A stretch of DNA of 37,303 bases from a bacterium (GCA_027294925.1 JAPULM010000251.1:1-37303); one strand, 5' to 3'. Shown: positions 8,718 to 17,260, counted from the stretch's first letter. Numbers and translations: made by a program. Notes: generated from the sequence alone by a model not told the origin.

Positions 8718-9311
8718 ATGTCTCGTACATACCTGATCTGGTGTCTGCTCGTACTATTCAGCCTGAGCGGCTGCGGCGCAGCCTACCACTTCCAGTACCA
8801 CTACACAATGATCTCACCTGCCGGCGGCGCGGAAGGGATGGAAAACGATCAGGTACGTATCCAGCTCCTACCTGAACCGACAACGGGTATTATGCGGCTT
8901 TCCATCATGAACAAAAGCCTGCATCCCGTTGACATTGTATGGGAACAGACTCACTATATCGATCCGTTCGGTCGCCGCAGGCAAGCGACAGAGACTGGCA
9001 TACAATGGTTTTTGCGTCCGCATGAGTGGGCTGCAAATCATACACGCATATCGACTGGCAAGACATTACGGATTCGCGTCCACCCCGGCAGCCATCAAAC
9101 CTATAACCCATTTGCCGTTTCACGCACCGCCGGAGAAGGTGCAACCCTGTCTTCGGCACCACGCGCCCTTCTCCCGCCCTCCGGCAACACGCCGACCACA
9201 GGCACACGTTATACAGGGCAAGAATTCCGTTTTATCTTGGCCTTACGCATTGGTGCAGATGTCACGCAATATCCCTTTACCTTCCGGGTAACCGAAGTCG
9301 ACGTACAATAG
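8718..9311 (+). CDS. predicted lipoprotein, unknown function
   Basis: This 197-residue protein begins with a lipoprotein signal (basic start, hydrophobic stretch, LSGC lipobox, acylated C19), so it should be membrane-anchored outside the cytoplasm. The mature part is beta-rich with a sentence-like pattern of short strands (MRLSIMNKSLHPVDIVWEQ, FRFILALRIG), compatible with an immunoglobulin-like or carbohydrate-binding fold, but I recognise no family. An AGGAG ribosome binding site precedes the ATG. It follows the MetE-like gene by 37 bases and could be the last gene of that transcript, although nothing links it functionally. Confidence 0.65.
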   Translation: MSRTYLIWCLLVLFSLSGCGAAYHFQYHYTMISPAGGAEGMENDQVRIQLLPEPTTGIMRLSIMNKSLHPVDIVWEQTHYIDPFGRRRQATETGIQWFLRPHEWAANHTRISTGKTLRIRVHPGSHQTYNPFAVSRTAGEGATLSSAPRALLPPSGNTPTTGTRYTGQEFRFILALRIGADVTQYPFTFRVTEVDVQ

Positions 9312-9343
9312 CCTGCAGACGATACAGCGCCAATCAAGGGCGC

Positions 9344-10690
9344 CTACAGCACAGCAGAGATCGAATCGCGAACAATATCGACAATGCGGTCTATTTGGTC
9401 TGCGGTCGAGATCAAGGGCGGCGCCAAGCAAATCGTATCGCCACTTACTCGCGTGTACAACCCGCGTTGCACCATCTCTTGGTGTAGACGAGGACCGACC
9501 TTGTCAGAGGCAGGGAAAGACTGCTTGGTGGCTTTATCCTTCACAAGCTCCACGCCCGCCATCAGCCCAAGCCCTCGCACATTGCCCACATGCTCGGATG
9601 TTTCTAGCGTATGCAGCTTCTCTAGCAGCCGATTGCCCATCTCCGCTGCCCGCTCGACCAATCCCTCTGCGTGAATAATCCGGATATTCGCCAAAGCAAC
9701 CGCGCAACACGTTGGATGTCCGGAATAGGTAAAGGCATGCATCCAACGTTTATCCGGTGGCGTCGTATTAATGGCACGTTTAATGGTATCCGAAACCCCA
9801 ATGCCGCCAAGCGGTATATAACCGCTGGTAATGCCCTTGGCAAATTGCATAATATCCGGCTCGACACCCCAATGCTCCAGGCCAAACCAGGTGCCTGTCC
9901 GCCCAAAACCGGTAATTACCTCGTCACTGATCAGCAACACATCATACTTATCGCAAATCTCCCGTATACGGGGAAAATAGTCATCCTGCGGCACGATAAC
10001 CCCACCAGCACCCTGGACGGGTTCGGCAATAAAACCGGCAACCGTTTCCGGCCTCTCACTGAGAATCGCATCTTCAAGCAAATTAGCCGCGGCCACACCT
10101 TGGCTTATAGTCGTGCTCCCCCCCTCAAAGCGATAGGGGTAGGGAGACGGAATATGCGAAAAATTTGGCACCCGTGGCTCAAACATGGACCAATACGCCT
10201 GCATACCGGTAGCACTCATAGCAGCCAACGTTAACCCGTGATAGGCATGCTCACGGGATATAATTTTGACTTTCTCCGGTTTGCCTTCGGTTTTCCAGTA
10301 AAACCGTGCGGTTTTGATCGAACTTTCGGTCGACTCTGCTCCGCCACTAGTAAAGAAAAACGTATTAATCGATGGATAAACCAGTGCGCTAAGGCGCTCG
10401 GCCAACTCAATTGCCGGCAAATTGGATGAGCCGGTATAACTTGAACAGTAGGCCAAGGTGCTCATCTGCTGCATGGCCGCTTCTGCGAGTTCCCGGCGGC
10501 CATGCCCAACATTCACATTCCACAGGCCACTCAACCCATCGATCACCTCATTGCCATTGAGGTCTTTCATCATCACGCCAGACCCTTCCGCCCAAATTCT
10601 GGCATTCTGATGATCCACGGGATGATAGAGCGGGTGAATGAGATGGGCCAGATCAGACTTGACGCTTTCCGTTGCGCTTGGTAAGGACAT
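9344..10690 (-). CDS. class III PLP-dependent aminotransferase
   Basis: The 448-residue enzyme belongs to the omega-amino acid:pyruvate aminotransferase group (fold type I, class III). Features are the substrate pocket region DGLSGLWNVNVGHG (51-64), the phosphate-cup motif TSGGAESTESS (114-124), DEVITGFGRTG with D256 holding the pyridine ring, and FAKGITSGY with PLP-binding K285. Likely donors are beta-alanine, taurine, putrescine-type amines or similar; the sequence does not decide. I chose ATG 10690 because AGGAGG lies about nine bases upstream; the longer frame starts with GTG and overlaps that site. It runs convergent to the lipoprotein gene, and inverted repeats lie just upstream. Confidence 0.88.
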   Translation of the reverse strand: MSLPSATESVKSDLAHLIHPLYHPVDHQNARIWAEGSGVMMKDLNGNEVIDGLSGLWNVNVGHGRRELAEAAMQQMSTLAYCSSYTGSSNLPAIELAERLSALVYPSINTFFFTSGGAESTESSIKTARFYWKTEGKPEKVKIISREHAYHGLTLAAMSATGMQAYWSMFEPRVPNFSHIPSPYPYRFEGGSTTISQGVAAANLLEDAILSERPETVAGFIAEPVQGAGGVIVPQDDYFPRIREICDKYDVLLISDEVITGFGRTGTWFGLEHWGVEPDIMQFAKGITSGYIPLGGIGVSDTIKRAINTTPPDKRWMHAFTYSGHPTCCAVALANIRIIHAEGLVERAAEMGNRLLEKLHTLETSEHVGNVRGLGLMAGVELVKDKATKQSFPASDKVGPRLHQEMVQRGLYTRVSGDTICLAPPLISTADQIDRIVDIVRDSISAVL

Positions 10691-10726
10691 GTTTCCTTCC
10701 TCCTTATGGAACACCTTGAACTCACG

Positions 10727-10770
10727 CCGTCAACCCCCTTCTTGCCATAGGGGGCTTTGACGGAGGTCAA
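10727..10770. promoter_or_regulatory. overlapping inverted repeats upstream of the aminotransferase gene
   Basis: Two nested dyads lie 37-80 bases upstream of the aminotransferase start. One pairs CCGTCAA-CCCCCT (10727-10739) with its near-complement ending at 10763, with a two-base bulge. The other is a perfect TTGAC-GGAG-GTCAA dyad at 10757-10770. Three GTCAA half-sites in 42 bases look like a transcription factor operator. No T-run follows, so a terminator is unlikely. Confidence 0.4.
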
Positions 10771-10812
10771 GCACCCGTCCGTGAAATCGCCACAAGTATT
10801 ACGTAAATTATA

Positions 10813-10841
10813 TTGATCGCAAGCCACAGCTACGGTAACAT
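10813..10841 (+). promoter_or_regulatory. candidate sigma70-type promoter for the second lipoprotein gene
   Basis: TTGATC (10813-10818) and TAACAT (10836-10841) are separated by exactly 17 bases, about 50 bases upstream of the ATG at 10894. The placement between divergent genes supports a promoter. Confidence 0.45.
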
Positions 10842-10893
10842 ATTCATCATATGGATAGCCAGCATCCACAGACCATTTTGCACGGCCTTCAAT

Positions 10894-11301
10894 ATGATAC
10901 CAACACGTAACTTAATTTACTATCTCTGCGCAGGGGTAATTTGCTACGCGCTCATCTCAAATGGCTGCCGACCCAAAACCTTAGGGCCGACAAAACCGTC
11001 GAGATATCGTATCACCATCCCTTCAGCGTCACAGATTGGCCGCTTCCAACCCCTTGCCCTGAGCGTCCATGTCACTGACGTCAGCGGCGTGCCAATCGAC
11101 GACATACCTGTATCGTTTCACTTGCCCCAGTCCTGGGCCGCAGTCGCCAGCCTTGACCCACCGACAGTTCTCACCCATAATGGCAAAGCAAGCACAACGT
11201 TTCGAGCTCGAACCGCGGGGCATGTCACGGTCGATATCACCGTTGAGAACGTAACAGAGACCATTCGCATTACAGTATTTGGAGAGACACCTCGCTTCTA
11301 A
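10894..11301 (+). CDS. predicted lipoprotein with bacterial Ig-like (Big_1-type) domain
   Basis: This protein of 135 residues has a signal peptide ending in a lipobox-like ISNGC, so Cys near residue 24 should be lipidated. The rest resembles one bacterial Ig-like domain: HVTDVSGVPIDDIPVSFHLP, then ASLDPPTVLTHNGKASTTF, then a terminal strand HVTVDITVEN. This is the add-on pattern (a clause on the variable being replaced, a T-x-x-x-G-x-A-x-x-x-F strand) common in invasin-type repeats. The ATG at 10894 was chosen because the signal peptide starts there; the frame extends upstream without coding character. There is no strong ribosome binding site. Function is unknown; it is probably a surface or periplasmic structural protein. 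Confidence 0.6.
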   Translation: MIPTRNLIYYLCAGVICYALISNGCRPKTLGPTKPSRYRITIPSASQIGRFQPLALSVHVTDVSGVPIDDIPVSFHLPQSWAAVASLDPPTVLTHNGKASTTFRARTAGHVTVDITVENVTETIRITVFGETPRF

Positions 11302-11362
11302 GTGGCGGAGGCAAAAACCAGACATTTTGATAGAAAGCCAGGCCGGCAATAAGTACTGAGGC

Positions 11363-11391
11363 TTGCTATACGACGTCTAGTTATTTACAAT
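11363..11391 (+). promoter_or_regulatory. candidate sigma70-type promoter upstream of nuoB
   Basis: TTGCTA (11363-11368) and TACAAT (11386-11391) are separated by 17 bases, about 85 bases before the chosen nuoB start. This supports independent expression of nuoB. Confidence 0.5.
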
Positions 11392-11476
11392 GGTTGTATC
11401 AGTCAGACAGCAGTAATTGTACACCACCTCACCTACAAAAAGCGCTATAGCGGTAGGCGTTATGGAGGAGCCCAGA

Positions 11477-12091
11477 ATGGGATTGGAAACAATTTTCGGG
11501 GAGGGCCTGATCACCTCGAAACTCAACAAAATTATCAATTGGGGACGTAAATACTCTTTCTTTCCGTTCCCTTTTGTGACGGCTTGTTGTGGCATGGAAT
11601 TTATGGCTACCTGGGGATCGCACTACGACGTGGCTCGCTTTGGTGCAGAATTTCCACGTTTCTCACCACGGCAATCAGACCTATTAATGGTGGTTGGCAC
11701 CATTAACCATAAAATTGCCCCAATTCTCAAACGCGTCTATGACCAGATGTGTGAACCGAAATGGGTTATCGCTTTTGGCGCCTGTGCAGCATCCGGCGGT
11801 TTCTACCGCAACTATGCCACAGTGCAAGGTATCGACCGCGTTATTCCGGTAGACGTCTACATCGCTGGTTGCCCACCACGCCCTGAGGCGGTGTTGGAAG
11901 GATTGATGTTGCTACAAAACAAAGTGGATACAGAGGACGTTCTCGATCGCGGCAAACCCCTACTCGTTGACGGGACAGTCTATTCCGAGAACCGTCTGGT
12001 CCATGTGACACCACCGGTCGATACACAGGCCAATCAAGTGGTCGATGCCAACCACGACCCTGCGCTGCATCGTTGGCAGGGTTTTAAATAG
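11477..12091 (+). CDS. nuoB: NADH-quinone oxidoreductase subunit B (NuoB)
   Basis: NuoB carries cluster N2, the last iron-sulfur centre of respiratory complex I before quinone. The 204-residue protein has the four N2 ligands: two adjacent Cys in TACCGMEF, one in GACAASGG, and one in AGCPPRPE. It also has the usual start region (GLITSKLNKIINWGRK). I chose ATG 11477 because GGAGGAG lies eight bases upstream; an in-frame ATG at 11462 has a poorer site. The C-terminal tail after the last Cys is about 60 residues and rich in Val, Asp and Asn. No other nuo gene is in the window: the next gene is sspB-like, and the gene upstream is a lipoprotein. Confidence 0.92.
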   Translation: MGLETIFGEGLITSKLNKIINWGRKYSFFPFPFVTACCGMEFMATWGSHYDVARFGAEFPRFSPRQSDLLMVVGTINHKIAPILKRVYDQMCEPKWVIAFGACAASGGFYRNYATVQGIDRVIPVDVYIAGCPPRPEAVLEGLMLLQNKVDTEDVLDRGKPLLVDGTVYSENRLVHVTPPVDTQANQVVDANHDPALHRWQGFK

Positions 12092-12117
12092 CTCCAAGCA
12101 GTTTGAAGAAGAGGCTT

Positions 12118-12600
12118 ATGAACGCATCTCCCCCTAGCAAAGAAGCTGTCGTGTTGCAATTGCTTGCAGAGGGTGACGTTATGCTTTGCCTAGACACGCG
12201 TTGCGCAGACGTGCGCGTTCCGGCCCAGCATGAACAGAATCCTGCCCTACGTCTTATCCTTAATCTCAACTTCCCGAGTCCTATTGATGTTACGGCCGAA
12301 GGAATTAGTGCCAACCTATCGTTTGGCGGACGTCGTATCGCTTGCTACATCCCCTTAGATGCGCTCTGGGCAGCTTTCGACCCGCAAACGATGCAGGGCA
12401 GGATGTGGCCTGACAGTATGCCACCGGAAGTGACGGCCGACCTCGTAGCTCAACAACAGCAAGAGCAGCCAAAGGCGACATCATCTGGCAAACAAAAACA
12501 GCCCACACAGCCTCATATTATTCAAGGTAAAGGCAAGAAAACAGCCGATGGGGTGGCTAAAAAACCTCGCCAGCGCGGACATCTGAAAGTCATCAAATAG
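12118..12600 (+). CDS. sspB: SspB-like ClpXP adaptor
   Basis: SspB tethers ssrA-tagged or other substrates to ClpX for degradation. The 160-residue protein has the SspB core at about 10-90 (VVLQLLAEGDVMLCLDTR, DVRVP, LRLILNLNF, EGISANLSFGGRRIACYIPLDAL). A long Gln/Lys-rich linker (about 110-150) follows, then a basic end, RGHLKVIK. That tail resembles the ClpX-binding XB peptide at the C-terminus of E. coli SspB, which supports the call. The start is ATG 12118, with AAGAGG four to five bases upstream; the frame also opens with TTG at 12103. It follows nuoB by 26 bases, so the two may be co-transcribed. No sspA neighbour is seen. Confidence 0.82.
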   Translation: MNASPPSKEAVVLQLLAEGDVMLCLDTRCADVRVPAQHEQNPALRLILNLNFPSPIDVTAEGISANLSFGGRRIACYIPLDALWAAFDPQTMQGRMWPDSMPPEVTADLVAQQQQEQPKATSSGKQKQPTQPHIIQGKGKKTADGVAKKPRQRGHLKVIK

Positions 12601-12680
12601 GTTCAGAAGCGAGGGCCACGCAGAATCAGATCTTCCCAATGATGATGGTGCGCGAGATCCTCTCCCGCCATTTTGCAGGT

Positions 12681-13082
12681 TCAGAAGGTTGCCGCGTGCT
12701 CGAAGAATACGACATCAACCCGCTCGACCTGCTCTTCGCGAGCACGCTCGGCCACACGTTGCACCACCATTTCACGCACGAAGGGAATTGGGATGCGCCC
12801 AACACGGTGTATCACCTCTTCCGTACAAGGAACATTGGTTCCGTCCAGATAAGGGCCTTGGGCATCGGCGGGTTGTGGCACATGTTCGCAAGTTTGCGGT
12901 ACGAGCTGTTGTAGTCGTACCGAGACATAGTCTGTTACCCAATCACGTATCGCTGAGGTGACTTCCGTGGTCTGCAAGACAGGAGGGCGCTCAAGTTTCT
13001 GACTGAGCGTAACCAACAGCGTTTCAAGCCGAGCTAATTTGTCCTCAACAGCCTGCAACCGTGTCTCAATACGCTGGTCCAT
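12681..13082 (-). CDS. coiled-coil protein with C-terminal PCP_red domain
   Basis: The 133-residue protein has three parts. Residues 1-35 form a Leu/Glu-rich coiled coil (RLQAVEDKLARLETLLVTLSQKL). A spacer at 36-85 contains two Cys. Residues about 86-130 match the PCP_red domain (TEEVIHRVGRIPIPFVREMVVQRVAERAREEQVERV). That domain is found at the end of the light-independent protochlorophyllide reductase subunit BchB/ChlB, and also in small proteins of non-photosynthetic bacteria where its role is unknown. A GGGGGAAGG purine run precedes the ATG. It is convergent with sspB. I chose this strand over the 91-codon plus frame because of the domain match. Confidence 0.65.
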   Translation of the reverse strand: MDQRIETRLQAVEDKLARLETLLVTLSQKLERPPVLQTTEVTSAIRDWVTDYVSVRLQQLVPQTCEHVPQPADAQGPYLDGTNVPCTEEVIHRVGRIPIPFVREMVVQRVAERAREEQVERVDVVFFEHAATF

Positions 13083-13191
13083 GAATACCTTCCCCCCAAC
13101 CCAATGTAATCAGTCTGATTTTGCATATAGTGACGTTCGCGTTATTATACGTTACTTACGGCATTATGCAACCGACAATTCGCCTCCATTT

Positions 13192-14505
13192 TCACATCGC
13201 ATCTCGGCGTCCAACCGCGGCATATTTGAAGCCTAGCCGTGCCATATTATTCGGTTCGTATACGTTTCTTAAGTCGATAACCACCGGCGACCGCAACAGA
13301 GAACGAATGCGCTTTAAGTCAAGCCCGCGGAATTGGTTCCACTCTGTCGCCAGAACCAACCCGTCCCCCCCGGCACATGCGGCATAAGCATCTTCACAAT
13401 ACTCGACATCGCCCAACACCTGCTGAGCTGCAGGCATCGCGACAGGATCGTAAGCTTTGATCTTGGCGCCCTGCCTTTGCAACCCGGTAATAATATCTAA
13501 AGCAGGAGATTCGCGAATATCATCGGTGTTAGGCTTAAATGACAAACCTAACACACTTATCGTTTTACCAGCCACATTACCATCAAGCATCATAACGATC
13601 TTCTCGACCATGCGCTGCCGCTGCTTGGTATTTACCCGATGGACGGCCGGAACCAGATCCAATTCAACGCCAGCCTCGCGCGCAAAATAGGCTAAACTTT
13701 GTACATCCTTAGGAAAGCACGAGCCACCGTATCCCGGTCCGGGATGCAAAAACTTGTTTCCAATACGCTGGTCAAGTCCAAGGGAACGCGCCACGTCATG
13801 TACGTCAGCACCAACGACATCACACACATTAGCCATCTCATTAATAAACGAAATCTTCATTGCAAGAAATGTGTTTGCAGCATACTTGACCATTTCAGCC
13901 GTCACAATATCAGTTGTAACAAAAGGCGTTTCAATGAGATAGAGCGGACTATAAAGTTCCTTCATAATCGCCAACGCATGAGGGTCTTCACTGCCAATTA
14001 CCACACGGTTAGGGCGCATGAAATCCTCAATCGCGGCACCCTCGCGCAAAAATTCAGGATTTGAAACCACACTGAACGCTACCGGTTCGGTCTGAGCAGC
14101 TCGAATACGCTCTTTGATACGAGCGGCTGTTCCGACCGGCACGGTGCTTTTCGTTGCGATCACCTTATAATCTCGCAAATGATGTCCTATTGTGTCTGCC
14201 ACTTCGTCGACATAGCGCAAGTCGGTTGCTCCATGTTCGTCGGCGGGCGTACCAACCGCAATAAAAATAACTAACGCCTGCTCGACCGCCTTTGCAATAT
14301 CAGTTGTAAACACCAGCCGCCCTTCACGCTGGTTTCGAGTCACCAGTTCTTGCAAACCAGGCTCATGGATGGGTATATTGTCTTCTCGAAGAGCAGCTAT
14401 CTTATCGGCGTCATTATCTACACATACCGTTTGAACACCAAACTCCGCGAAACAAGCGCCGGTCACCAAGCCAACATAACCCGTTCCAATAACACTAATG
14501 TGCAT
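13192..14505 (-). CDS. ugd: UDP-glucose 6-dehydrogenase
   Basis: This cytoplasmic enzyme oxidises UDP-glucose to UDP-glucuronate with two NAD+, feeding exopolysaccharide or cell-envelope sugar synthesis. The 437-residue protein shows the N-terminal Rossmann motif GTGYVG (7-12), the VGTP and KSTVPVGT segments, the NPEFLREG loop near 149-156, and the catalytic C263 in GPGYGGSCFPKD. The C-terminal UDP-binding domain has GLSFKPNTDDIRESPA. ATG 14505 is chosen because AAGGAG lies eight bases upstream; the frame opens earlier without a usable site. It stands alone between non-sugar genes. GDP-mannose dehydrogenases share the fold, but the overall pattern fits Ugd better. Confidence 0.92.
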   Translation of the reverse strand: MHISVIGTGYVGLVTGACFAEFGVQTVCVDNDADKIAALREDNIPIHEPGLQELVTRNQREGRLVFTTDIAKAVEQALVIFIAVGTPADEHGATDLRYVDEVADTIGHHLRDYKVIATKSTVPVGTAARIKERIRAAQTEPVAFSVVSNPEFLREGAAIEDFMRPNRVVIGSEDPHALAIMKELYSPLYLIETPFVTTDIVTAEMVKYAANTFLAMKISFINEMANVCDVVGADVHDVARSLGLDQRIGNKFLHPGPGYGGSCFPKDVQSLAYFAREAGVELDLVPAVHRVNTKQRQRMVEKIVMMLDGNVAGKTISVLGLSFKPNTDDIRESPALDIITGLQRQGAKIKAYDPVAMPAAQQVLGDVEYCEDAYAACAGGDGLVLATEWNQFRGLDLKRIRSLLRSPVVIDLRNVYEPNNMARLGFKYAAVGRRDAM

Positions 14506-14948
14506 AAGCATGCTCCTTACAGGAAACAATCTAACCTTTGTAAATTATCAAGATGCCCCCTTTTTAGGAGACTTAACCGGATTAGGTAAGAACTTATCAT
14601 GACAAAAAAGCCGCTACAAACCAACTCTACTCTACCAATCTATACCTAAACATCTTGTAGTATTATATACCATATATATCATCATGATGGGACTTCGATA
14701 AATGACCTCATGATCGAGTATATCAGCCGCAACCTGAGCCTAAAGTTTTCGTATATGCTCACCGATACAAAAGGACAGCTCGGCAGTATCTATATTGGGT
14801 CACATAAGACAGGCCCGAGGATGAATCTAAAACGATATCCAGTCCAATTTCTTTTCACTTGACAAGCGCAGAGTTTTAGTAAAGAAAGTGACATAACTCG
14901 GATATTTAGATACGCACGTTAGTGCCGAGATGTAAATGGAAAGGCATC
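14506..14948. other. AT-rich divergent intergenic region (ugd / pilT)
   Basis: About 440 bases separate ugd and pilT with no gene. It must hold both promoters. A perfect TTGACA at 14859-14864 is a possible pilT -35, but the -10 region after it is poor. The palindrome CATCATGATG at 14680-14689 sits in a very AT-rich stretch, and TCATGA recurs nearby (about 14598 and 14709), which could reflect a regulator site. I see no RNA gene. Confidence 0.4.
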
Positions 14949-16025
14949 ATGGCAAAACTCGACGCTTTTTTCAAACTGATGGTAGACCAAGGGGCGAGTG
15001 ACTTACACTTAGTTGCAGCCTCTCAACCTATTCTACGTGTAAGTGGCGATCTAGAACGCATCCGTTACCAGGTCTTGACAAATGACGATCTCAAGAAAAT
15101 GCTCTACGAAATCGCCCCGGAACATAAACTCAAGGAGTATGACGAAACCGGCGACATTGACTTTGCCTACGAAATCCCTGGCCTCGCACGATTTCGGGCA
15201 AACTATTTTGTGCAAAAATATGGCGTTGGCGCCGTCTTTCGTCAAATCCCTGATACAATCTTAACCTTTGAACAACTCAATCTCCCTTCCGTTATGAAAA
15301 AGCTCCCCTCGTTCCCTAAGGGTCTGGTATTGGTAACGGGGCCAACCGGTAGCGGTAAATCGACAACGCTAGCCGCTATTGTTGACTACGCCAACGCCAA
15401 TCGCAAGGACCACATCCTGACAATTGAAGACCCGGTCGAGTTCGTACATAAAAGTAAAAACTGTATCGTTAATCATCGTGAAGTCGGCCTACACACAAAA
15501 TCCTTTTCGACAGCTCTACGCGCTGCCCTGCGTGAGGATCCTGATATCATTATGGTTGGTGAGATGCGCGATCTTGAGACCATCAGCCTAGCGGTAGAGG
15601 CGGCCTCTACCGGCCACCTCGTGTTCGGCACCCTGCATACGCAAAATGCTTCGAAAACGGTTGATCGTATCATTGACGTCTTTCCCCAAGACCAGCAAGA
15701 GCAGATCCGTGCGACCTTGGCTGATTCGCTCATGGCAGTCGTTTCCCAGACGCTTTTCAAACGTAAAGATAAAAAAGGCCGCATCGCAGCGTTAGAAATT
15801 TTGATTGCCACACCGGCCGTTCGTAATCTTATCCGTGACGGCAAAACGTTCCAAATTCCTACCGTCCTACAGACCGGCAAAAAATATGGTATGCAGTCTC
15901 TCGATGACGCCATTATGGGCCTTCTGGAAAATGGTATGATTCGTGCCGAAGATGCCTACTTACACAGCCTGGACAAACAGCGGTTTCGCCAATTTCTCGA
16001 TTACGAACCGGATGATTTCGAATGA
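14949..16025 (+). CDS. pilT: type IV pilus retraction ATPase PilT
   Basis: PilT is the hexameric ATPase at the inner-membrane base of type IV pili that drives pilus retraction and twitching. The 358-residue protein has a PAS-like N-terminal domain, Walker A GPTGSGKST (131-139), an Asp box around HILTIEDPVEF (155-165), Walker B DIIMVGEMRD (199-208), and the His box TGHLVFGTLHT (221-231). The retraction-specific AIRNLIRE motif is present as AVRNLIRD (290-297). ATG 14949 has AAGG five bases upstream. It is first in a three-gene cluster (33- and 23-base gaps) with a PilU-like ATPase and a zinc-ribbon protein. No pilin or pilB gene is nearby. Confidence 0.93.
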   Translation: MAKLDAFFKLMVDQGASDLHLVAASQPILRVSGDLERIRYQVLTNDDLKKMLYEIAPEHKLKEYDETGDIDFAYEIPGLARFRANYFVQKYGVGAVFRQIPDTILTFEQLNLPSVMKKLPSFPKGLVLVTGPTGSGKSTTLAAIVDYANANRKDHILTIEDPVEFVHKSKNCIVNHREVGLHTKSFSTALRAALREDPDIIMVGEMRDLETISLAVEAASTGHLVFGTLHTQNASKTVDRIIDVFPQDQQEQIRATLADSLMAVVSQTLFKRKDKKGRIAALEILIATPAVRNLIRDGKTFQIPTVLQTGKKYGMQSLDDAIMGLLENGMIRAEDAYLHSLDKQRFRQFLDYEPDDFE

Positions 16026-16058
16026 TAATTTCGGATAAGGAAGAGGGAGGTTGTATGT

Positions 16059-17237
16059 ATGCGTGAGGTTGATCTCATTCTACATCACATTCTCAGTACG
16101 CACCCAAATATTTCTGACATTAATATCACGGTTGGTAGACCCTTCCAGGTCGAAGTTGACGGAGAATTGATTCCCGCTTCGCTTTCCATGCCGATACCGT
16201 CTCTAAGCCCCTATCACACAGAAATCTTTGCGCTTCAATTGTTGAACAATGACCGCCGCGCTATCACCACATTGCTAGAACATGGCTCAATAGACATTTC
16301 CTATGCTGTTGCTGACCATGCCCGTTTTCGCGTCAATATTTTCTCCGGGAGCGGCAATTATGCAATTGTGATGAGACGCTTACCTACCCGTATTCCGACC
16401 ATTGAGGAACTAGGTTTACCGCCAACTTTGAATGAAATGTCAGAGGAAAAAAACGGGCTCGTGCTAGTGACGGGAGCAACGGGACATGGTAAATCTTCAT
16501 CGTTGGCAGCGATACTACGGAAGGTCAACGAAACACGCGCCGTTCATGTCGTGACACTTGAGGATCCAATTGAATTTGTACACCCTCACAATAAAGCAAC
16601 TTTTAATCAACGTGAGTTAGGTGTCGATTTCGACAGCTTTGAAAATGGCTTACGAGCAGCTTTACGCCAGGCACCAAAGATCATCCTAGTGGGTGAAATC
16701 CGCGACCGGGCGACAATTGAAATTGCCTTGCACGCTGCGGAAACCGGGCACTTGGTACTCAGCACCTTACATACAATTGATGCGGGGCAGACGGTTAACC
16801 GCATTATTGGTATGTTTGAACAGTCTGAAGAGCAACTCATTCGCAATCGGCTAGCCTCTATGCTGCGTTGGGTCGTATCTCAGCGTTTATTACCGAAGGA
16901 AGGAGGTAGCCGTTTGGCTGTGCTAGAAATTATGCGTACGAACCTGCGTGTTCAGGATAGCATTATCCATGGCGAATCCGAAGGGAAAACCTTCTATGAA
17001 ATAATCGATTCGGGCGTTGCGGACGGAATGCAAACATTTGATAAAGCGATCCTATTTGCCTATCAAAGCGGCCATATAAACGAGCAAGTCGCCTTGGCTT
17101 ATGCCTCACAACGATCAGTGGTCAGGCAAGGTATCGATCGTGTCAAGAATGCACGCGGCGAAAAGACGACAGATCTGAAAGGGCTAGCACTCGATGCTGA
17201 CTATGAACAACGGATTTTAGAGGAATCAAGACGCTAA
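16059..17237 (+). CDS. PilT/PilU-family ATPase paralogue
   Basis: This 392-residue ATPase is a second PilT-family member and probably the PilU-like partner that aids retraction. Walker A reads GATGHGKSS (139-147), with His and a second Ser where PilT has GPTGSGKST. The Asp-box region VVTLEDPIEFVHP (164-176), Walker B KIILVGEIRD (207-216) and His box TGHLVLSTLHT (229-239) are normal. The AIRNLIRE motif is only partly kept (LRVQDSIIHG). The C-terminal tail past 350 is longer and charged. The start has GGGAGG eight bases upstream. The intact catalytic boxes suggest it still binds ATP; whether the altered P-loop slows it is unknown. Confidence 0.85.
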   Translation: MREVDLILHHILSTHPNISDINITVGRPFQVEVDGELIPASLSMPIPSLSPYHTEIFALQLLNNDRRAITTLLEHGSIDISYAVADHARFRVNIFSGSGNYAIVMRRLPTRIPTIEELGLPPTLNEMSEEKNGLVLVTGATGHGKSSSLAAILRKVNETRAVHVVTLEDPIEFVHPHNKATFNQRELGVDFDSFENGLRAALRQAPKIILVGEIRDRATIEIALHAAETGHLVLSTLHTIDAGQTVNRIIGMFEQSEEQLIRNRLASMLRWVVSQRLLPKEGGSRLAVLEIMRTNLRVQDSIIHGESEGKTFYEIIDSGVADGMQTFDKAILFAYQSGHINEQVALAYASQRSVVRQGIDRVKNARGEKTTDLKGLALDADYEQRILEESRR

Positions 17238-17260
17238 AACCTCATTCGGGAGATAGCACC

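Noticed and set aside
9327..9343. GCGCC/GGCGC hairpin as a shared terminator
   Set aside because: Only five base pairs and no T-run on either side.
9671..10234. 187-codon plus-strand frame
   Set aside because: It lies fully inside the well-supported aminotransferase gene on the other strand.
12639..12914. 91-codon plus-strand frame opposite the PCP_red gene
   Set aside because: The minus strand shows a clear domain and coiled coil; this frame resembles no family and is a shadow.
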